From the NCBI GenBank assembly GCA_036844765.1, contig DAIUFE010000062.1, forward strand, positions 1 to 8,083: DNA of 8,083 bases, written 5' to 3'. Origin of the DNA: Thermocaproicibacter sp036844765 (GTDB lineage: Bacteria > Bacillota > Clostridia > Oscillospirales > Acutalibacteraceae). The translations under genes and the position numbers were made by a program. Positions 1-5,364 of this stretch are shown here, piece after piece (positions within the stretch are counted from its first letter, which is position 1; every line of letters starts with the position of its first letter). The notes beneath the pieces were generated by a model. It had not been told where the DNA came from and made no database searches. It saw only the letters and a list, made by a program, of their open reading frames with translations.

Positions 1-2
1 TT

Positions 3-33
3 AAAGTTTTCGCCCGCCTTTTTCAAAAGGCGG
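3..33 (+). repeat. AAAGTTTTCGC + 20-nt palindrome repeat, copy 1
   Basis: AAAGTTTTCGC at 3-13 is followed by the palindrome CCGCCTTTTTCAAAAGGCGG at 14-33 (9-bp arms, 2-nt centre). The same combination occurs inverted at 2965-2995 and direct at 4897-4929. Here it runs straight into the terminator hairpin at 34. Confidence 0.85.
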
Positions 34-75
34 AAGGCTCCTGAAGCGTTGAATTTCGCTTCGGGAGCCTTTTTA
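34..75 (+). terminator. Rho-independent terminator, plus direction
   Basis: A 15-bp stem, 34-48 with 57-71, encloses the 8-nt loop TTGAATTT and contains one G-U pair. Five T residues (70-74) follow on the plus strand, so it would stop a plus-strand transcript entering from the left of the window. In the minus direction the T tract is missing, so it is a poor terminator for the beta-mannosidase mRNA. The core CTCCTGAAGCG with CGCTTCGGGAG is nearly shared with the hairpin at 4775-4810. Confidence 0.8.
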
Positions 76-100
76 CGCCGCTTACCATAAGCGGGCGGTT

Positions 101-232
101 CTCTTTTGCGGGGGTTAAAAGCAGGGAGGGGGGCGGCAGCCCCCCCTCCCGATCTATATATCTCCCCCTTCCGCGCTCGGCGGGTTTACGTTTTTGCCGC
201 ACTTCCCGCGCGGGAGGGGGCGGGGGGTTGGC
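101..232 (+). repeat. G-rich hairpin module, copy A
   Basis: The module begins with CTCTTTTGCGGGGG and contains a near-perfect hairpin at 124-150 (GGGAGGGGGG against CCCCCCTCCC). It continues with the AT-rich island GATCTATATATCT, a CCCCCTTCCGCGC tract and CCCGCGCGGGAGGGGG. It aligns along its length, with scattered substitutions, to 7835-7963. The internal hairpin lacks a following T tract and is not a classical terminator. Confidence 0.75.
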
Positions 233-255
233 GTTCTGCGCGTAAAAGCGGAACG
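232..255 (+). repeat. CGTTC..GAACG short hairpin repeat, copy 1
   Basis: CGTTC and GAACG arms enclose CGC/GCG with a GTAAAA loop. Copies lie at 359-382 (the same 24 bases) and 3227-3250 (diverged in the loop). Each copy sits 5' of a core repeat. Confidence 0.65.
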
Positions 256-279
256 GAAAAGCGGGAGCGGCCCCAATCC

Positions 280-345
280 GTCCCGCCAAACGAAACTTCC
301 GGTTCGCTCCCGGCTGCACGGCGGGCCGAAACCGGCCGCCGCCGG
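280..345 (+). repeat. 48-nt core repeat copy 1 with tail hairpin
   Basis: The core is 280-327: GTCCCGCC at the start, GGCGGGCC at the end (stem CCCGCC 282-287 with GGCGGG 320-325), and ACTTCCGGTTCGCTCCCGGC in the middle. The tail hairpin is CCGGC 332-336, loop CGCC, GCCGG 341-345. Its closest relative is the core at 3138-3185, which appears identical over the 48 bases. Confidence 0.8.
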
Positions 346-358
346 GGCGGGGGGTGGG

Positions 359-382
359 CGTTCTGCGCGTAAAAGCGGAACG
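359..382 (+). repeat. CGTTC..GAACG short hairpin repeat, copy 2
   Basis: This has the same 24 bases as the copy at 232-255. It lies between core copies 1 and 2, which start 127 nt apart. Confidence 0.65.
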
Positions 383-406
383 AAAAGGCGGGAGCAGCTT
401 GAGACC

Positions 407-481
407 GTCCCGCCAAAATAAACTTCTTTTTTGCTCCGCTCCGCGCCGCACGGCGGGCCGTGGGAGCGGCGGCACGCCGCC
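407..481 (+). repeat. Core repeat copy 2 with tail hairpin touching the man stop codon
   Basis: The core is 407-459 (GTCCCGCC to GGCGGGCC) with a T-rich, slightly longer centre. The tail hairpin is GGCGGC 468-473, loop AC, GCCGCC 476-481. The last stem base is 481 and the beta-mannosidase stop codon occupies 482-484, so the hairpin is the first thing transcribed after the stop. Confidence 0.75.
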
Positions 482-2947
482 TCAGCCTGCGTCGAAGAGG
501 CTGCGCACGCGGAGCTGGTCTTTCAGCCGGCCGAGGGTGAGCGGCTGGGAGAGGTCGCTCTTCAGCAGCTCGACCTGCGCGCCGCGCGAGGCGTCCAGGT
601 CGAAATAGTTGTCGCTGAACACGGCGTCCGCCTCCGCGAGCCGAAGCTCGACGAAACGGGCGTAAGCCTTCGCCGCGAGCGTGAGAATGAAGCGGTCGCC
701 CTCTTCCCGGACATCGACGTCGATCTTCGGGTCGAGGAAGGAGAAGTGCTTGGGCTTGACGAACAGCACCGTCCCGCCGCTGACGGAGCGGCCGCCGGCC
801 TCGAAGCCGTAGAACAGGACCGCGCCGCGCCGCGCGGCCTTCGAGCCCAGCAGGGCGGCGTAGTCGAGCGCGCGGCATTCGCGCGTGGAAAACGCGCCGA
901 CGGAGACCTCCGCCTCGCCCCGGTCGATCGTCCGGCAGGCCGCGTCCGTCAGCTTCCACCGCAGCGTTCCGGAAACGGCGGCCGGGCTTTCGTTGGAGAC
1001 GTGCAGCGAGACGCGGGTCCCTTCCTCGCACGCCGAGGCGAGCACCGGCGCGAAAAAGCGCCGGGCGGCGTAATGCAGGGCCTTCCAGCGGCCGCGGGAA
1101 TCGATGCTCGACCACGAGGCGGCCGGCCAGCAGTCGTTGAGCTGCCAGTAGATCGCGCCCATGCAGCGGCCGCGGTTGCGGCGCCAGTGCTCGACGCCGT
1201 AGCGGACGCCCTCCGCCTGGATCAGCTGCGAGGCGTACAGCAGCGAGTCGAAATCCTTCGGATAGCGGTAATTCTGGCTGATATAGTACAGGATCTTTTC
1301 GTTGCCGGTTCCGCTCCGCTGGTGGGATTCCATCACATAGGAGAAGATGTTGCGGTCCTCGGGCAGGGTGAACGATTCCACCGTCTTGAGGCACGGGAAG
1401 GACTGCAGGCCGAATTCCGACATGAAGCGGGGAAAACAGCTCCGGTAAGAGGTGAAGGGCTCCCGGCCGTGCCAGACGCCCCAGTAGTGCATGTCGCCGC
1501 GCTCCTGCCCGTTGGGGTCGTCGAAGCATCCGCCGGAGGAGGGCGAGGACGGCCACCAGGACGTGTTGGGGTCCGTGCTCCTCACCAGCTCCGGCAGCAG
1601 CACCTCGTACATTTTGATGTAATCGGCCTGCAGCTTCGGGGAGCCGCGGCCGGCTTCGCGCCACCCGCGCCATTCCCATTCCTGCTCGTTGTTCCCGCAC
1701 CACAGGCCCAGCGAGGCGTGGTTGCGCAGGCGCGCGACGTTCTGCACGGTCTCGGCCGCGATGCTGTCCCGGAAGGCGTCGGTGAGCTCGTAGGCCCCGC
1801 AGGCGTACATCAGGTCCTGCCAGACGACGAGGCCGTACCGGTCGCACAGGTCGTAGAAATAGTCCTCGGCGTAAAAGCCGCCGCCCCAGACGCGGATGGC
1901 GTTGAAGTTGGCCCGGGCGCAGTCGCGGATCAGCCGTTCGGTGCGGCCGCGGCTGAGGCGGGAAAGGATGTTGTCCTCCGGGATGTAGTCCGCGCCCATG
2001 GCGAAAAACGGCACGCCGTTCGCCGTGAACGCGAAGGATTCGCCGTATTTGTCCTTTTCCCGCCGGACGGTGAGGGTGCGCAGACCGATCGAGAAGGAGG
2101 TCTCGTCGAGCGGGGCCTCTTTTCTGCCGAGCGTGACCTTCACGCCGTAAAGCGGATGCGCGCCGAGGTTGTTCGGCCACCAGAGCTGGGGTCGGTCGAT
2201 GCGGAACGCGAGGTGCAGCGTCCCGCCGCCGGCCTGAGCCGTCTGCTCAAGGGCCGCGCCGCCGGGCGGCGTGATCCGCGCGGTGACCGGGAGCGGTCCC
2301 CCGGACCACCGCTCGAGGCCGATCTTCAGGTCCAGATCGACCCGGCCGGGGGAGTGCTGCTGCGCGACGCGGACGCCGGCCAGCCGCGCGGCGTCGTATC
2401 CGCGCAGCGAGATCGGGCGCCAGACGCCCATATCCGGCAGGTGCGGGCCCCAGTCCCAGCCGAACATATAGTGCGCCTTGCGCAGATGGGAGATCCCCGG
2501 GATCGCCTCCCCGACGTTGATGAGCGGGGATTCCTTCTGCTTCTCCAGCGCATAGTTCACCGGCGAGCGGAACACGGCCCGCAGGGTGTTCTCTCCGGGC
2601 GCCAGGATCCGCTTGACGTCGGTCTCGTAGGCGCGGTGCATGTTGTCCGCGCTCAGGATCCGCTTTCCGTTCAGGAACAGGTCGCAGAGGGTGTCCAGCC
2701 CCTCGCAGAGCAGGAATACCTTTTCGTGCGCGAGCATGTCGCCGGTCACCCGGAATTTCCGCTCGTACTCATAATCGTGCCGGCAGAGCTCGAACGCCGC
2801 CTCCTCGTTGTCGCGGTAAAACGGGTCCTCCATCTTTCCCGCCTTCAGCAGGTCGGCATACACCGAGCCGGGCACCGACGCGCCGGTCCATCCGCTTTCA
2901 TCCGTGCGCCTCATCTTCCAGGCGCCGCCGAGATCGGTCAGAAGCAT
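482..2947 (-). CDS. Beta-mannosidase, glycoside hydrolase family 2
   Basis: This 821-residue cytoplasmic enzyme should release terminal beta-D-mannose from mannobiose, manno-oligosaccharides or N-glycan cores (EC 3.2.1.25). The GH2 order is visible: an N-terminal jelly-roll domain (about 1-190, with FGWDWGPHLPDMGVWRPI near 162-179), Ig-like domains with WWPNNLGAHPLYGV near 256-269, then a TIM barrel from about 300. The acid/base is E421 in WCGNNE and the nucleophile is E511 in FMSEFG; the 90-residue spacing fits the family. IRVWGGGFY (351-359) and YWQLNDCWPAASWSSID (600-616) are typical of the mannosidase branch. There is no signal peptide, so substrate must be imported. The start is fixed by homology (MLLTDLGGAW) and by AGGAGG 7 nt upstream; the frame stays open far upstream, but only through repeat DNA. 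No transporter or mannan gene adjoins it. The beta-mannosidase call is firm; the natural substrate is not known. Confidence 0.95.
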   Translation of the reverse strand: MLLTDLGGAWKMRRTDESGWTGASVPGSVYADLLKAGKMEDPFYRDNEEAAFELCRHDYEYERKFRVTGDMLAHEKVFLLCEGLDTLCDLFLNGKRILSADNMHRAYETDVKRILAPGENTLRAVFRSPVNYALEKQKESPLINVGEAIPGISHLRKAHYMFGWDWGPHLPDMGVWRPISLRGYDAARLAGVRVAQQHSPGRVDLDLKIGLERWSGGPLPVTARITPPGGAALEQTAQAGGGTLHLAFRIDRPQLWWPNNLGAHPLYGVKVTLGRKEAPLDETSFSIGLRTLTVRREKDKYGESFAFTANGVPFFAMGADYIPEDNILSRLSRGRTERLIRDCARANFNAIRVWGGGFYAEDYFYDLCDRYGLVVWQDLMYACGAYELTDAFRDSIAAETVQNVARLRNHASLGLWCGNNEQEWEWRGWREAGRGSPKLQADYIKMYEVLLPELVRSTDPNTSWWPSSPSSGGCFDDPNGQERGDMHYWGVWHGREPFTSYRSCFPRFMSEFGLQSFPCLKTVESFTLPEDRNIFSYVMESHQRSGTGNEKILYYISQNYRYPKDFDSLLYASQLIQAEGVRYGVEHWRRNRGRCMGAIYWQLNDCWPAASWSSIDSRGRWKALHYAARRFFAPVLASACEEGTRVSLHVSNESPAAVSGTLRWKLTDAACRTIDRGEAEVSVGAFSTRECRALDYAALLGSKAARRGAVLFYGFEAGGRSVSGGTVLFVKPKHFSFLDPKIDVDVREEGDRFILTLAAKAYARFVELRLAEADAVFSDNYFDLDASRGAQVELLKSDLSQPLTLGRLKDQLRVRSLFDAG

Positions 2948-2954
2948 CCCCAAT

Positions 2955-2960
2955 CCTCCT
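2955..2960 (-). promoter_or_regulatory. Ribosome binding site of the beta-mannosidase gene
   Basis: AGGAGG lies 7 nt before the ATG at 2947. It decides the start: the same frame is open back to 3313 but there encodes repeat-derived Arg/Pro-rich sequence. Confidence 0.85.
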
Positions 2961-2964
2961 CTTT

Positions 2965-2995
2965 CCGCCTTTTGAAAAAGGCGGGCGAAAACTTT
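2965..2995 (-). repeat. AAAGTTTTCGC + 20-nt palindrome repeat, copy 2, in the man leader
   Basis: Read on the minus strand this is AAAGTTTTCGC, then CC, then the palindrome ending at 2965. The mRNA continues directly into AAAGAGGAGG, so the palindrome ends within 5 nt of the mannosidase ribosome site and a folded hairpin would sit just upstream of it. Confidence 0.85.
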
Positions 2996-3000
2996 TCCGC

Positions 3001-3025
3001 GCGCCGCCCCAAAAACGGGCGGCGC
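3001..3025. repeat. Perfect 9-bp GC hairpin in the pta-man interval
   Basis: GCGCCGCCC at 3001-3009 pairs fully with GGGCGGCGC at 3017-3025 around a CAAAAAC loop. No T tract follows in either direction, so it is not a classical terminator. I see it once in the window. Confidence 0.65.
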
Positions 3026-3137
3026 CGCGCTCCGGAAGCGTCGGAATCCGCCCGGAACCGTCCCCGCCCGACGGAACCTTTTGTTTGCTGGGGGCCGAAC
3101 GCGGACCGGGCTTTGCCCGCGGGAGCAGCTTGAGACT

Positions 3138-3204
3138 GTCCCGCCAAACGAAACTTCCGGTTCGCTCCCGGCTGCACGGCGGGCCGAAGCGGGCCGCCGC
3201 CCGC
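3138..3204 (+). repeat. Core repeat copy 3 with tail hairpin
   Basis: The core is 3138-3185 and matches copy 1 base for base. The tail hairpin GCGGGC 3189-3194, loop CGCC, GCCCGC 3199-3204 has a different stem from copy 1 (CCGGC/GCCGG) but pairs equally well. Confidence 0.8.
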
Positions 3205-3226
3205 GCGGGAGGGGGCAGGGGGTGGG

Positions 3227-3250
3227 CGTTCTGCGCGTGAAAACGGAACG
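3227..3250 (+). repeat. CGTTC..GAACG short hairpin repeat, copy 3
   Basis: This is the same element as at 232-255, with GTGAAAAC replacing GTAAAAGC. The outer CGTTC/GAACG stem is kept. It separates cores 3 and 4, which start 137 nt apart; cores 4 and 5, lacking it, start 83 nt apart. Confidence 0.6.
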
Positions 3251-3274
3251 GAAAAGCGGGAGCGGCCCCAAACC

Positions 3275-3340
3275 GTCCCGCCTGAATGAGCCTCTTTTTT
3301 GCTTCGGGCGCAACGGCGGGCCGAAGCGGGCTTTGCCCGC
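3275..3340 (+). repeat. Core repeat copy 4 with tail hairpin
   Basis: The core 3275-3322 keeps both ends but has a diverged, T-rich centre resembling copy 2. The tail hairpin is GCGGGC 3326-3331, loop TTT, GCCCGC 3335-3340. An upstream tail-like hairpin at 3107-3119 (CGGGC, TTT, GCCCG) follows a degenerate core near 3058-3105. Confidence 0.75.
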
Positions 3341-3357
3341 GGGAGCAGCTTGAGACT

Positions 3358-3445
3358 GTCCCGCCTGACGAAACTTCCGGTTCGCTCCCCGTTCAACGGC
3401 GGGCCGTGCATGCAGGCTCAGCCTGCCGAAACCGGCCGCTGCCGG
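3358..3445 (+). repeat. Core repeat copy 5 with two tail hairpins, at the pta 3' end
   Basis: The core is 3358-3405. It is followed by GCAGGC 3412-3417, loop TCA, GCCTGC 3421-3426, and then by CCGGC 3432-3436, loop CGCT, GCCGG 3441-3445. GGCGGG then runs up to the pta stop codon at 3452-3454. On the pta mRNA these hairpins follow the stop within a few bases but lack a U tract. Confidence 0.75.
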
Positions 3446-3451
3446 GGCGGG

Positions 3452-4441
3452 CTATGCCTGTGCCTGAACGGCGGTGACGGCGATGACGCCGACGATGTCC
3501 TCGGCCTTGCAGCCGCGGGAGAGGTCGTTGACCGGCTTGGCGATGCCCTGCAGGATGGGGCCGTAAGCGGAGGCCTTCGCGAGGCGCTCGACCAGCTTGT
3601 AGCAGATGTTGCCGCAGTTGAGGTCGGGGAAGATCAGCACGTTGGCGCGGCCGGCGACCTTGCTGCCCGGCGCTTTCGACTGCGCGACGGACGGAACCAG
3701 CGCGGCGTCGGCCTGCAGCTCGCCGTCCAGCAGGAGGTCCGGGGCCTTCTGCTTGGCGAGCTTCGTGGCCTCCACGACCTTGTCGACCAGCGCGTCCCTG
3801 CCGCTGCCGTAGGAGGAGAAGGAGAGCATGGCCACGCGCGGCTCGGCGCCCGTCAGGGTCCGGAACGACTTGGCGGAGGCGATGGCGATCTCGGAAAGCG
3901 CGTCCGCGTCCGGGTTGATGTTCAGGCCGCAGTCCGCAAACACGAACGTGCCGTTCTCTCCGTACCCGCAGCCCGGCACCGAGATCAGGAAAAAGCCGGA
4001 GACCAGCTTCGCGTCCGGAGCGGTGCGCACGATCTGCAGTGCGGGCCGCAGGGTGTTCGCCGTCGAATGGCACGCGCCGGAAACCATGCCGTCCGCCGCG
4101 CCCTTCTTTACCATCATCACGCCGAAATAGGTCGGATCGCGCATCATTTCGTCGGCCTTTTCGGGCGTGACGCCCTTGGCCTTGCGCAGCTCATAGAACG
4201 TGTGCGCGTAGTCCTCGTGCAGCGGCGTGTCCGCCGGGTCCACGAAGCGCGCCTGCGACAGATCCAGCCCCGCCGCGTCGGATTTGATCTTCGCTTCGTC
4301 GCCGAGCAGAACCACGCCGGCGATGCCCCGCTTCAGCGCCTCGGCGGCGGCGGTCAGGACCCGCCTGTCGTTCCCTTCCGGCAGGACGACGGTCTTTTTG
4401 TTTTCCTTCGCCTTCGCGATCACGTTTTCCAGAAAACCCAT
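3452..4441 (-). CDS. pta: Phosphate acetyltransferase (phosphotransacetylase)
   Basis: This 329-residue enzyme interconverts acetyl-CoA and acetyl-phosphate (EC 2.3.1.8) in the cytoplasm, the step before acetate kinase. The length matches the short single-domain Pta class of anaerobes. It opens with the typical MGFLENVIAKAKENKKTVVL and carries DGMVSGACHSTANTLRPAL (118-136). Residues matching the active site described for Methanosarcina Pta are present one position lower: R86, R132, S308, R309 and D315 (NDLSRG and AED near the C terminus). I chose the ATG at 4441 by homology and because a promoter -10 at 4536-4541 lies too close to the next upstream in-frame ATG (4534). A weak GAGAGGA site lies about 12 nt upstream. 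No acetate kinase gene adjoins it: downstream is repeat DNA, then beta-mannosidase. Confidence 0.96.
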   Translation of the reverse strand: MGFLENVIAKAKENKKTVVLPEGNDRRVLTAAAEALKRGIAGVVLLGDEAKIKSDAAGLDLSQARFVDPADTPLHEDYAHTFYELRKAKGVTPEKADEMMRDPTYFGVMMVKKGAADGMVSGACHSTANTLRPALQIVRTAPDAKLVSGFFLISVPGCGYGENGTFVFADCGLNINPDADALSEIAIASAKSFRTLTGAEPRVAMLSFSSYGSGRDALVDKVVEATKLAKQKAPDLLLDGELQADAALVPSVAQSKAPGSKVAGRANVLIFPDLNCGNICYKLVERLAKASAYGPILQGIAKPVNDLSRGCKAEDIVGVIAVTAVQAQA

Positions 4442-4529
4442 GTGCTTCAGACATCCTCTCAATTCAGTTTCACAGACGATTCCCCGGCTTTCCGAAAGCC
4501 GTACCGGCAGCGGAAAGACGGAATTTACA
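4442..4529 (-). promoter_or_regulatory. 5' leader of pta
   Basis: Between the predicted transcription start, near 4529, and the pta ATG lie about 88 nt without a clear hairpin or known riboswitch pattern. The ribosome site (GAGAGGA at about 4453-4460) is farther from the ATG than usual. Confidence 0.45.
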
Positions 4530-4535
4530 TCCATT

Positions 4536-4563
4536 ATTATATCCCTTTTTCCCCGAAATGCAA
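4536..4563 (-). promoter_or_regulatory. Sigma-A-type promoter of pta
   Basis: On the minus strand TTGCAT (4558-4563) and a perfect TATAAT (4536-4541) are separated by 16 bases. Transcription would begin near 4529. The -35 overlaps the edge of the repeat block that continues to 4644, so the repeat reaches the promoter but spares the -10. Confidence 0.75.
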
Positions 4564-4579
4564 AGCCGGCGGCGTGTCG

Positions 4580-4644
4580 CCGGCGAAGCCGGTCTCGGCC
4601 CGCCGTTCGGCTGTGAGCGAACCGGAAGTCGAGTTTGGCGGGAC
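4580..4644 (-). repeat. Core repeat copy 6 (inverted) with tail hairpin facing the pta promoter
   Basis: The core occupies 4597-4644 on the minus strand (GTCCCGCC to GGCGGGCC). Its tail hairpin is CCGGC/GCCGG with a 3-nt loop at 4580-4592, followed by a GGCGGCGTGTCGCC palindrome at 4570-4583 that is also seen at 7655-7668. Confidence 0.8.
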
Positions 4645-4770
4645 AGAAATAAAAAGCCTCCCGCAGCTTTTTCCGGGCGGCGCCGTCCGGCGCAGGACGT
4701 TCATCCCCAACCATTTCTCAGCTTTTACCCCCACGCAAAAGGGGAGCCGACCGTATGTCATAAGGCGGCA

Positions 4771-4818
4771 TAAGAATCTCCCGAAGCGAAATCCAACGCT
4801 TCGGGAGATTTTCTTACT
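4771..4818. terminator. Bidirectional terminator between the small membrane protein gene and pta
   Basis: AATCTCCCGAAGCG (4775-4788) pairs perfectly with CGCTTCGGGAGATT (4797-4810) around an 8-nt loop, and TAAGAA/TTCTTA extends the stem past a bulge. TTTTCTT follows on the plus strand and a weaker ATTCTTAT on the minus strand. It would end the transcript of the small membrane protein gene and insulate pta. In minus orientation its core closely matches the hairpin at 34-71. Confidence 0.75.
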
Positions 4819-4821
4819 TCA

Positions 4822-4886
4822 GTCCCGCCAAAACGCGCTCCTTATCGCTCCGCGCTAAACGGCGGGCCGGGACCGGCCGCCGCCGG
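4822..4886 (+). repeat. Core repeat copy 7 with tail hairpin
   Basis: The core 4822-4868 has a diverged centre but keeps GTCCCGCC and GGCGGGCC. The tail hairpin is CCGGC 4873-4877, loop CGCC, GCCGG 4882-4886. It directly follows the terminator instead of the GCGGGAGC linker seen before other cores. Confidence 0.75.
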
Positions 4887-4896
4887 GGCGGGCCGT

Positions 4897-4929
4897 AAAG
4901 TTTTCGCTTCCGCCTTTTTCAAAAGGCGG
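4897..4929 (+). repeat. AAAGTTTTCGC + 20-nt palindrome repeat, copy 3
   Basis: AAAGTTTTCGC at 4897-4907, a short TT linker, and the palindrome at 4910-4929. Its right edge TTCAAAAGGCGGA (4918-4930) is duplicated in tandem at 4931-4943, where the second copy encodes the end of the next gene. Confidence 0.85.
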
Positions 4930-4931
4930 AT

Positions 4932-5216
4932 TCAAAAGGCGGAGCCCATCGAGGTCAGCGCGGACCAGATGGTCGCGCCGAAGACGATGCCCAGCACGAT
5001 GCCGATCACGACGAAGATCAGCTGGGCGCGGGCGTAATTCCTGCGGTTGAGGTTGGAGTTCCCGAAGCCCCAGACCAGCAGCATGATCAGGTTGACCACG
5101 GGGATCAGCGAGATCAGCAGCATCACGAAATAGTCCCCGACGGTCAGCGGGGAAGCGTCCCGGTACGGCGCCGCGGGATAAACGGGCCGCGGATTCTGCA
5201 TGTCCTGATTTTCCAT
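4932..5216 (-). CDS. Small two-helix membrane protein of unknown function
   Basis: This 94-residue protein has a polar N terminus rich in Asn, Pro and Tyr (1-20), then SPLTVGDYF leading into a hydrophobic segment (about 29-51), an NSNLNRRNYARAQ loop and a second hydrophobic segment (about 65-85). The pattern VGDY-helix-WGFG-N-RNYARA-helix resembles an unnamed family of short Firmicutes membrane proteins, some of which carry an N-terminal zinc ribbon; none is seen here. The ATG at 5216 has GGGAG 7 nt upstream; an in-frame ATG 13 codons earlier lacks this support. The gene diverges from the SGNH hydrolase. Its last residues and stop codon lie inside a repeat-derived 13-bp duplication, so the C terminus may have been changed by the repeat. 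I do not propose a function. Confidence 0.8.
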   Translation of the reverse strand: MENQDMQNPRPVYPAAPYRDASPLTVGDYFVMLLISLIPVVNLIMLLVWGFGNSNLNRRNYARAQLIFVVIGIVLGIVFGATIWSALTSMGSAF

Positions 5217-5282
5217 CGATGTTCTCCCTCTCTTTTTGTTTTCAGATTGCCGCATAGTGGATGGACAGGATCAAGATACCAC

Positions 5283-5316
5283 ATTTCCGGAGCCGCTATA
5301 ACGCGGCAGCGGAAAT
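5283..5316. repeat. Imperfect inverted repeat in the divergent promoter region
   Basis: ATTTCCG (5283-5289) and GCCGC (5292-5296) mirror GCGGC (5303-5307) and CGGAAAT (5310-5316) with a symmetric 2 by 2 mismatch and a TATAAC centre. It could be an operator or a hairpin; no T tract follows. Confidence 0.6.
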
Positions 5317-5364
5317 AACCGAAAATTTACAGGAACAGGGATATCCTGTCAATCCGATGTTTCT

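Larger units (their letters stand above)
1..481. other. Gene-free repeat mosaic downstream of the beta-mannosidase gene
   Basis: No credible gene lies here. From left to right the stretch holds an AAAGTTTTCGC-palindrome repeat, a strong terminator hairpin, a G-rich hairpin module, and then two rounds of a CGTTC..GAACG hairpin followed by a CCCGCC..GGCGGG core. The last module ends one base before the beta-mannosidase stop codon. Long reading frames run through it in several frames, but they encode low-complexity Arg/Pro/Gly/Ala-rich sequence and shift with each repeat copy, so I treat them as artefacts of GC-rich repeats. Confidence 0.8.
2961..3451. other. Gene-free repeat mosaic between pta and the beta-mannosidase gene
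   Basis: The interval holds, from the mannosidase side, the inverted AAAGTTTTCGC palindrome, a perfect 9-bp hairpin at 3001-3025, a degenerate core near 3058-3110, and three good cores (3138, 3275, 3358) with tail hairpins. The last tail stops at the pta stop codon. I see no convincing -10/-35 pair on the minus strand and no T-tailed terminator, so the mannosidase mRNA may come from read-through of pta or from a promoter I cannot recognise. Confidence 0.7.
4564..4931. other. Gene-free repeat mosaic between the pta promoter and the small membrane protein gene
   Basis: The stretch contains an inverted core (copy 6), a weak AAAAAGC/GCTTTTT hairpin at 4651-4672, an inverted diverged piece of the G-rich module near 4728-4748, a bidirectional terminator (4771-4818), a direct core (copy 7) and the third AAAGTTTTCGC palindrome. 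The two cores point outward, each with its tail towards a gene. Confidence 0.75.

Noticed and set aside
280..459. CRISPR-like repeats
   Set aside because: Copies diverge, spacing is irregular (83-137 nt), the spacing itself contains other repeats, and copies occur in both orientations.
186..2180. A 664-codon minus-strand frame overlapping the beta-mannosidase gene
   Set aside because: It is a shifted frame of the same gene continuing through repeats; the product is Arg/Pro/Ala-rich and has no family features.
431..3133. A 900-codon plus-strand open frame across the beta-mannosidase gene
   Set aside because: It is antisense to a clear GH2 enzyme with catalytic residues, its translation is Arg/Val/Ala/Gly-rich without recognisable domains, and it runs into repeat DNA at both ends; GC-rich codon bias on the real strand explains it.
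2948..3313. Upstream extension of the beta-mannosidase frame
   Set aside because: The extra residues are encoded by core and palindrome repeats, the GH2 domain begins at MLLTDLGGAW, and AGGAGG sits before that ATG.
4442..4714. Longer N terminus for Pta
   Set aside because: The region includes the TATAAT of the promoter and repeat DNA; Pta proteins start at the equivalent of MGFLENVIAKAK.
3299..4858. A 519-codon plus-strand frame
   Set aside because: It is antisense to pta and joined to repeats on both sides; no domain or ribosome site.
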